64,000 nucleotides of DNA from Hephaestia mangrovi (lineage in GTDB: Bacteria > Pseudomonadota > Alphaproteobacteria > Sphingomonadales > Sphingomonadaceae). The stretch covers positions 168,501-232,500 of the forward strand of contig NZ_JAINVU010000003.1 of the NCBI RefSeq assembly GCF_019880555.1, given 5' to 3'. The position numbers were made by a program, and so were the translations under genes. The notes under the pieces were generated by a model. That model saw nothing but the letters and a program-made list of their open reading frames with translations. It was not told where the DNA came from and made no database searches. Each line of letters starts with the position of its first letter. Position 1 is the stretch's first letter. Shown piece after piece: positions 61,713 to 64,000 of this stretch.

Positions 61713-61784
61713 CCGTTCACGCTGAGCCTGTCGAAGAGCGATCTCCGCTACGACGGCGGGCTCCGGCAGGCTCAGCTCGAACGG
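61713..61784. repeat. REP-like inverted repeat between adaptor and pump genes
   Basis: The arms CCGTTCACGCTGAGCCTG (61713-61730) and CAGGCTCAGCTCGAACGG (61767-61784) are inverted copies matching at 16 of 18 positions around a 36-base centre. It lies inside the operon, in the 156-base gap between the adaptor stop and the pump start. Such intra-operon hairpins can stabilise the upstream message or reduce read-through. Confidence 0.7.
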
Positions 61785-61810
61785 CTTGGTGTTCGGCGCT
61801 CCAACAGGTC

Positions 61811-63079
61811 CTAATTCGCGGCGAAGGTCGCTTCGCCGCTCGATGGGTCGCTGACCACGGGTGGCGGATCGTCGGCCGCGACCGGCGCGATCTTGCCTAC
61901 CTTGGCAACGACCTTGCTGCCCGGCTGCGCGAGTTCCGGATCGCTGATGATGACGCGATCCTGTGGGCTAAGCCCGCTCTTGATCACGCGCAGGCCATCG
62001 ACGACGGGCCCGAGCTCGACCGGCTTCGACTGCGCGGTGCCGTCCTTGCCGACGACCATCACCAGCTTGCGGGTCTGATCGGTCTCGATCGCCGCGTCGG
62101 GCACCAGCATCGCCTGAACACTGCCGCCGCTCGACAGCCGCGCGTTGCCGAACATCCCGGGGGTGAGGAACATCTCCGGATTGTCGACCACCGCACGTAC
62201 CCGGATCGTCCCCGAATCGGGATCGAGCCCGTTGTCGGTGAAATCGAGCTTGCCGTGCCAGCGATAGGCATTCTCGTCCTGCAGCTTGACCTCGATCGGC
62301 GAGGCGGCGTGGCCAGCCTGCTGGTCGCGCTTGGTCTTGAGGAACTCGGCTTCCGACGCGTCGAAGCTGAAGTAGATCGGATCGAGCGCGTTGATCGTCG
62401 TCAGCAGCGTCGCCGCTGAACCGTCGCCGCCCGCCACCAGATTGCCGGCATCGACGCGGCGATCGGAAATCCGCCCGCTGATCGGCGCCCGCACCTGGGT
62501 GAAGCTCAAGTCGAGCGCCCGCGCCCGAACCTGCGCCTCGGCGCCGGCTAGCGCGGCCTGCGCCGCCTGCTGTTTCGCCCGCAACTGGTCGACGTCGCTT
62601 TGCGATACCGCATCGACGTCGATCAGCTTCATCGCACGCGCCAGATTGGCCTTGGCGAGGCTGAGATCGCTCTTCGCGGATGCCACGCTCGCGCGTGCCT
62701 CGGCCAGTGCCGCCGCGAACGGGCGCGGATCGATGGTGAACAGCAGATCGCCTTTGTGGACCACCGCGCCATCCTTGAAATGCACCGCCGTGACCTCGCC
62801 CGAGACGCGCGGCCGCACCTCGACCGTCTTGGTCGCTTCGAAGCGGCCGACATAATCGTCCCACTGGTGGATCGATCGCGTGATCGGCGCTGCCACCGTC
62901 ACCACGGGCGGCGGCGGCGCAGCGGCCGCGGCATCGCCGCGGTGAGCGATCGAATAGCCGCCCCACGCAACAAGCGCGAGCGGCACGCCGATCAGCAATC
63001 CGCGCCGCCACCCCCGGCTCGGCAATCGGGTTTCGGGATCGTGCTCGTCTGCGCGGCCGATCTTCGTCAACATGTTCAT
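61811..63079 (-). CDS. RND efflux periplasmic adaptor (HlyD/AcrA family)
   Basis: A 422-residue membrane-fusion protein. A cytoplasmic start (DEHDPETRLPSRGWRRG) and one helix (LLIGVPLALVAWGGYSIA) anchor it; there is no lipobox. The order is barrel-sandwich half (VRPRVSGEVTAVHFKDGAVV), alpha-hairpin (about 115-175), second lipoyl half (FTQVRAPISGRISDRRVDAG), beta-barrel (DENAYRWHGKLDFTDNGLDP) and a Pro-rich tail. It is the first gene of the adaptor-pump-channel operon. ATG 63073, two codons on, is also possible. Confidence 0.94.
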   Translation of the reverse strand: MNMLTKIGRADEHDPETRLPSRGWRRGLLIGVPLALVAWGGYSIAHRGDAAAAAPPPPVVTVAAPITRSIHQWDDYVGRFEATKTVEVRPRVSGEVTAVHFKDGAVVHKGDLLFTIDPRPFAAALAEARASVASAKSDLSLAKANLARAMKLIDVDAVSQSDVDQLRAKQQAAQAALAGAEAQVRARALDLSFTQVRAPISGRISDRRVDAGNLVAGGDGSAATLLTTINALDPIYFSFDASEAEFLKTKRDQQAGHAASPIEVKLQDENAYRWHGKLDFTDNGLDPDSGTIRVRAVVDNPEMFLTPGMFGNARLSSGGSVQAMLVPDAAIETDQTRKLVMVVGKDGTAQSKPVELGPVVDGLRVIKSGLSPQDRVIISDPELAQPGSKVVAKVGKIAPVAADDPPPVVSDPSSGEATFAAN

Positions 63080-63227
63080 CGTATCACTCGCTGATTGGAT
63101 GTCCGAACGCCGCCTGGGCGACGCGCCAAATGCCTTGTTCTCGCAAGCAGAGAACCCCGGATCCTCTCGTCAAACGCCCCGACCGCCCACATCGAATTTT
63201 TTGTTATTGCGAGGCGGTATCGAGCGA

Positions 63228-63620
63228 TCAATGCACGCGCTGATTGATCGCGTCGCGCCCGCGGCTGATGCTGGCGAGTATCAATTCGTATTGCGCCATG
63301 CTGAAGCCCGCTTGCTTGAAGGCATGGATTTCGGAAGAATGGACCGCATAGCCGCGGTGCCAGGCGATCACCGCCAGCCGCCGCAGCGCCTCGAGCCGCG
63401 GATCGGCAAGCTCGTTGGCCGATGTCAGCCCGAACAGCCGATGCATCGCGACCGCGAGCCGTCCCGGGCGGTTGATGCTCGACAGCTTCTCGGTCTGCGC
63501 CAGCGCCACGACGGACCATTCGAGCGGCGACAGCCGCGCCGGCGTCGCATCGGCAACCGGAGCAACAATGCGGGGCGCGAGCGCGGTTTCATGCAGCTCG
63601 GCGAAATTGCGATAAGCCAT
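63228..63620 (-). CDS. Hypothetical protein upstream of the RND operon
   Basis: A 130-residue mostly helical protein of unknown family: LSPLEWSVVALAQTEKLSSI, RRLAVIAWHRGYAVHSSEIH, FKQAGFSMAQYELILASI. ATG 63620 has GGGAG 7 bases upstream. It ends 148 bases before the adaptor start, on the same strand. There is no clear DNA-binding motif, although the ARLSPLEWSVVALAQ helix is reminiscent of LuxR-type segments. It may share the promoter at 63919-63946 with the efflux genes; role unknown. Confidence 0.65.
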   Translation of the reverse strand: MAYRNFAELHETALAPRIVAPVADATPARLSPLEWSVVALAQTEKLSSINRPGRLAVAMHRLFGLTSANELADPRLEALRRLAVIAWHRGYAVHSSEIHAFKQAGFSMAQYELILASISRGRDAINQRVH

Positions 63621-63623
63621 CAC

Positions 63624-63918
63624 CTGTCTCCCTGATCAGCGCAGGCCGAGACAAAACCCTTCCCGCGCGCCGAACCAGCCCCTCGGCCGCCCGGCGATGA
63701 ATTTGGTTGGACGCTCACCGTTCGCGGGCGCATGCCCGCGGCGGCGAAGCCTGAACTGTCGAAGATGATCGGCCCGATACACTTACGCTGGCCGATCAAG
63801 ATGGTGCCGGACGTATCTCGCCGCTCAACGGCGGCAAGCCAATCGATCCGGAACACCCGCCGCCCCTTCAGGCGACGACGCTGTTGCGACTACCCCTTCG
63901 CTGTTCCGTACTGACCGG
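63624..63918. other. Region without a confident gene, upstream of the hypothetical protein
   Basis: Apart from a perfect palindrome and a doubtful small frame (63620-63856, minus strand), nothing can be called. That frame starts at a GTG with AAGGGG 6 bases upstream and its stop overlaps the next start as TGATG, but its sequence is low in structure and resembles no protein I know. The stretch CCTGAACTGTCGAAG near 63750 looks like part of a REP-type repeat. Confidence 0.4.
63723..63740. repeat. Perfect 18-bp palindrome
   Basis: CGCGGGC, GCAT, GCCCGCG: a 7-bp stem hairpin. It lies in the leader between the predicted promoter and the 131-codon gene, so it could affect transcription into the efflux operon. 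Confidence 0.5.
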
Positions 63919-63946
63919 TATATAAATACGGGGTGAACGTCGTCAA
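63914..63946 (-). promoter_or_regulatory. Probable leftward promoter with overlapping dyad
   Basis: On the minus strand TTGACG (63941-63946) and TATATA (63919-63924) are separated by 16 bases, a good promoter pointing toward the hypothetical protein and RND genes. An imperfect dyad ACCGGTAT/ATACGGGGT (63914-63934) covers the -10, as expected for a TetR/MarR-type efflux repressor site. No such regulator is inside the window. Confidence 0.5.
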
Positions 63947-64000
63947 GGGGACTTTCTGTACCGATCGATATTTTTCTTGTCCAGCCTCCGTTTCTAGGCG

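Noticed and set aside
63190..63227. A GTTATTGCGAGG stretch after the hypothetical gene as a REP copy
   Set aside because: Only the first 12 bases resemble the known repeat; the remainder does not pair or match.
1..64000. CRISPR arrays, prophage, insertion sequences and rRNA genes
   Set aside because: No regularly spaced direct repeats, no transposase, integrase or phage structural proteins and no rRNA sequence were seen on reading the window.

Overview
The window looks like chromosome from a GC-rich alphaproteobacterium of the order Sphingomonadales (Sphingomonas-like). The reasons are the dense, short-spaced gene packing, a near-complete set of hopanoid tailoring and transport genes, a CYP153-like P450, and the alphaproteobacterial gene orders rpsT-dnaA, secB/Tim44/mltA/Smr and rpmH-rnpA-yidD-yidC-engB. 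No phage, transposase, integrase or CRISPR array was found. The material is a mix of core and accessory chromosomal genes.

Layout. 0-7 kb: end of a CocE-type hydrolase, a phosphatase/sugar-amine kinase pair that may repair glycated protein, queG, an ABC exporter and a lone P450. 7-10.5 kb: small secreted proteins and a large lipoprotein with a very basic Arg/Ala/Gln/His tail. 10.5-16 kb: an S9 peptidase, then a bolA-GST-pirin-hydrolase operon and a J-domain protein. 16-30.4 kb: the hopanoid locus. ispH-hpnH and hpnM-mlaA diverge, and a long leftward operon hpnI-hpnJ-hpnK-(diiron protein)-hpnL-dxs-(DUF2141)-hpnN faces them. It combines isoprenoid precursor supply (dxs, ispH), side-chain building (hpnH, hpnI, hpnK, hpnJ) and movement of hopanoid toward the outer membrane (hpnN, hpnM, mlaA). 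The squalene-hopene cyclase and squalene synthesis genes are not in the window. 30.4-39.3 kb: rpsT, dnaA with a recognisable promoter and a cluster of GANTC methylation sites, trpS, murJ, secB, a Tim44-like protein, mltA and Smr. 39.4-44.2 kb: a GGDEF/EAL protein, dapE, a cupin, a GST and a SOUL protein. 44.2-49.6 kb: engB, yidC, yidD, rnpA, rpmH (leftward), comM/yifB and tRNA-Leu(CAA). 49.7-52.5 kb: a LysR regulator divergent from a reductase and a PEP-mutase-like lyase. 52.5-56 kb: a reactive-sulfur/peroxide locus (ArsR regulator and peroxiredoxin diverging from a persulfide-dioxygenase-like enzyme, a TauE/SafE exporter and a second peroxiredoxin) around a clear palindromic operator. 56-64 kb: an AraC regulator and a leftward tripartite RND efflux operon with a REP-like inverted repeat between the adaptor and pump genes.

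The most promising unknown is the gene at 26023-26943. It carries the full carboxylate/histidine set of a diiron four-helix-bundle enzyme and sits inside the hopanoid operon between hpnK and hpnL. Other points worth checking are a MlaA homologue without a lipobox, the basic lipoprotein, the GANTC cluster over the dnaA promoter, an EAL domain with a metal-site substitution, and several inverted-repeat elements. All functional assignments come from reading motifs and gene order by eye; no database search was run.
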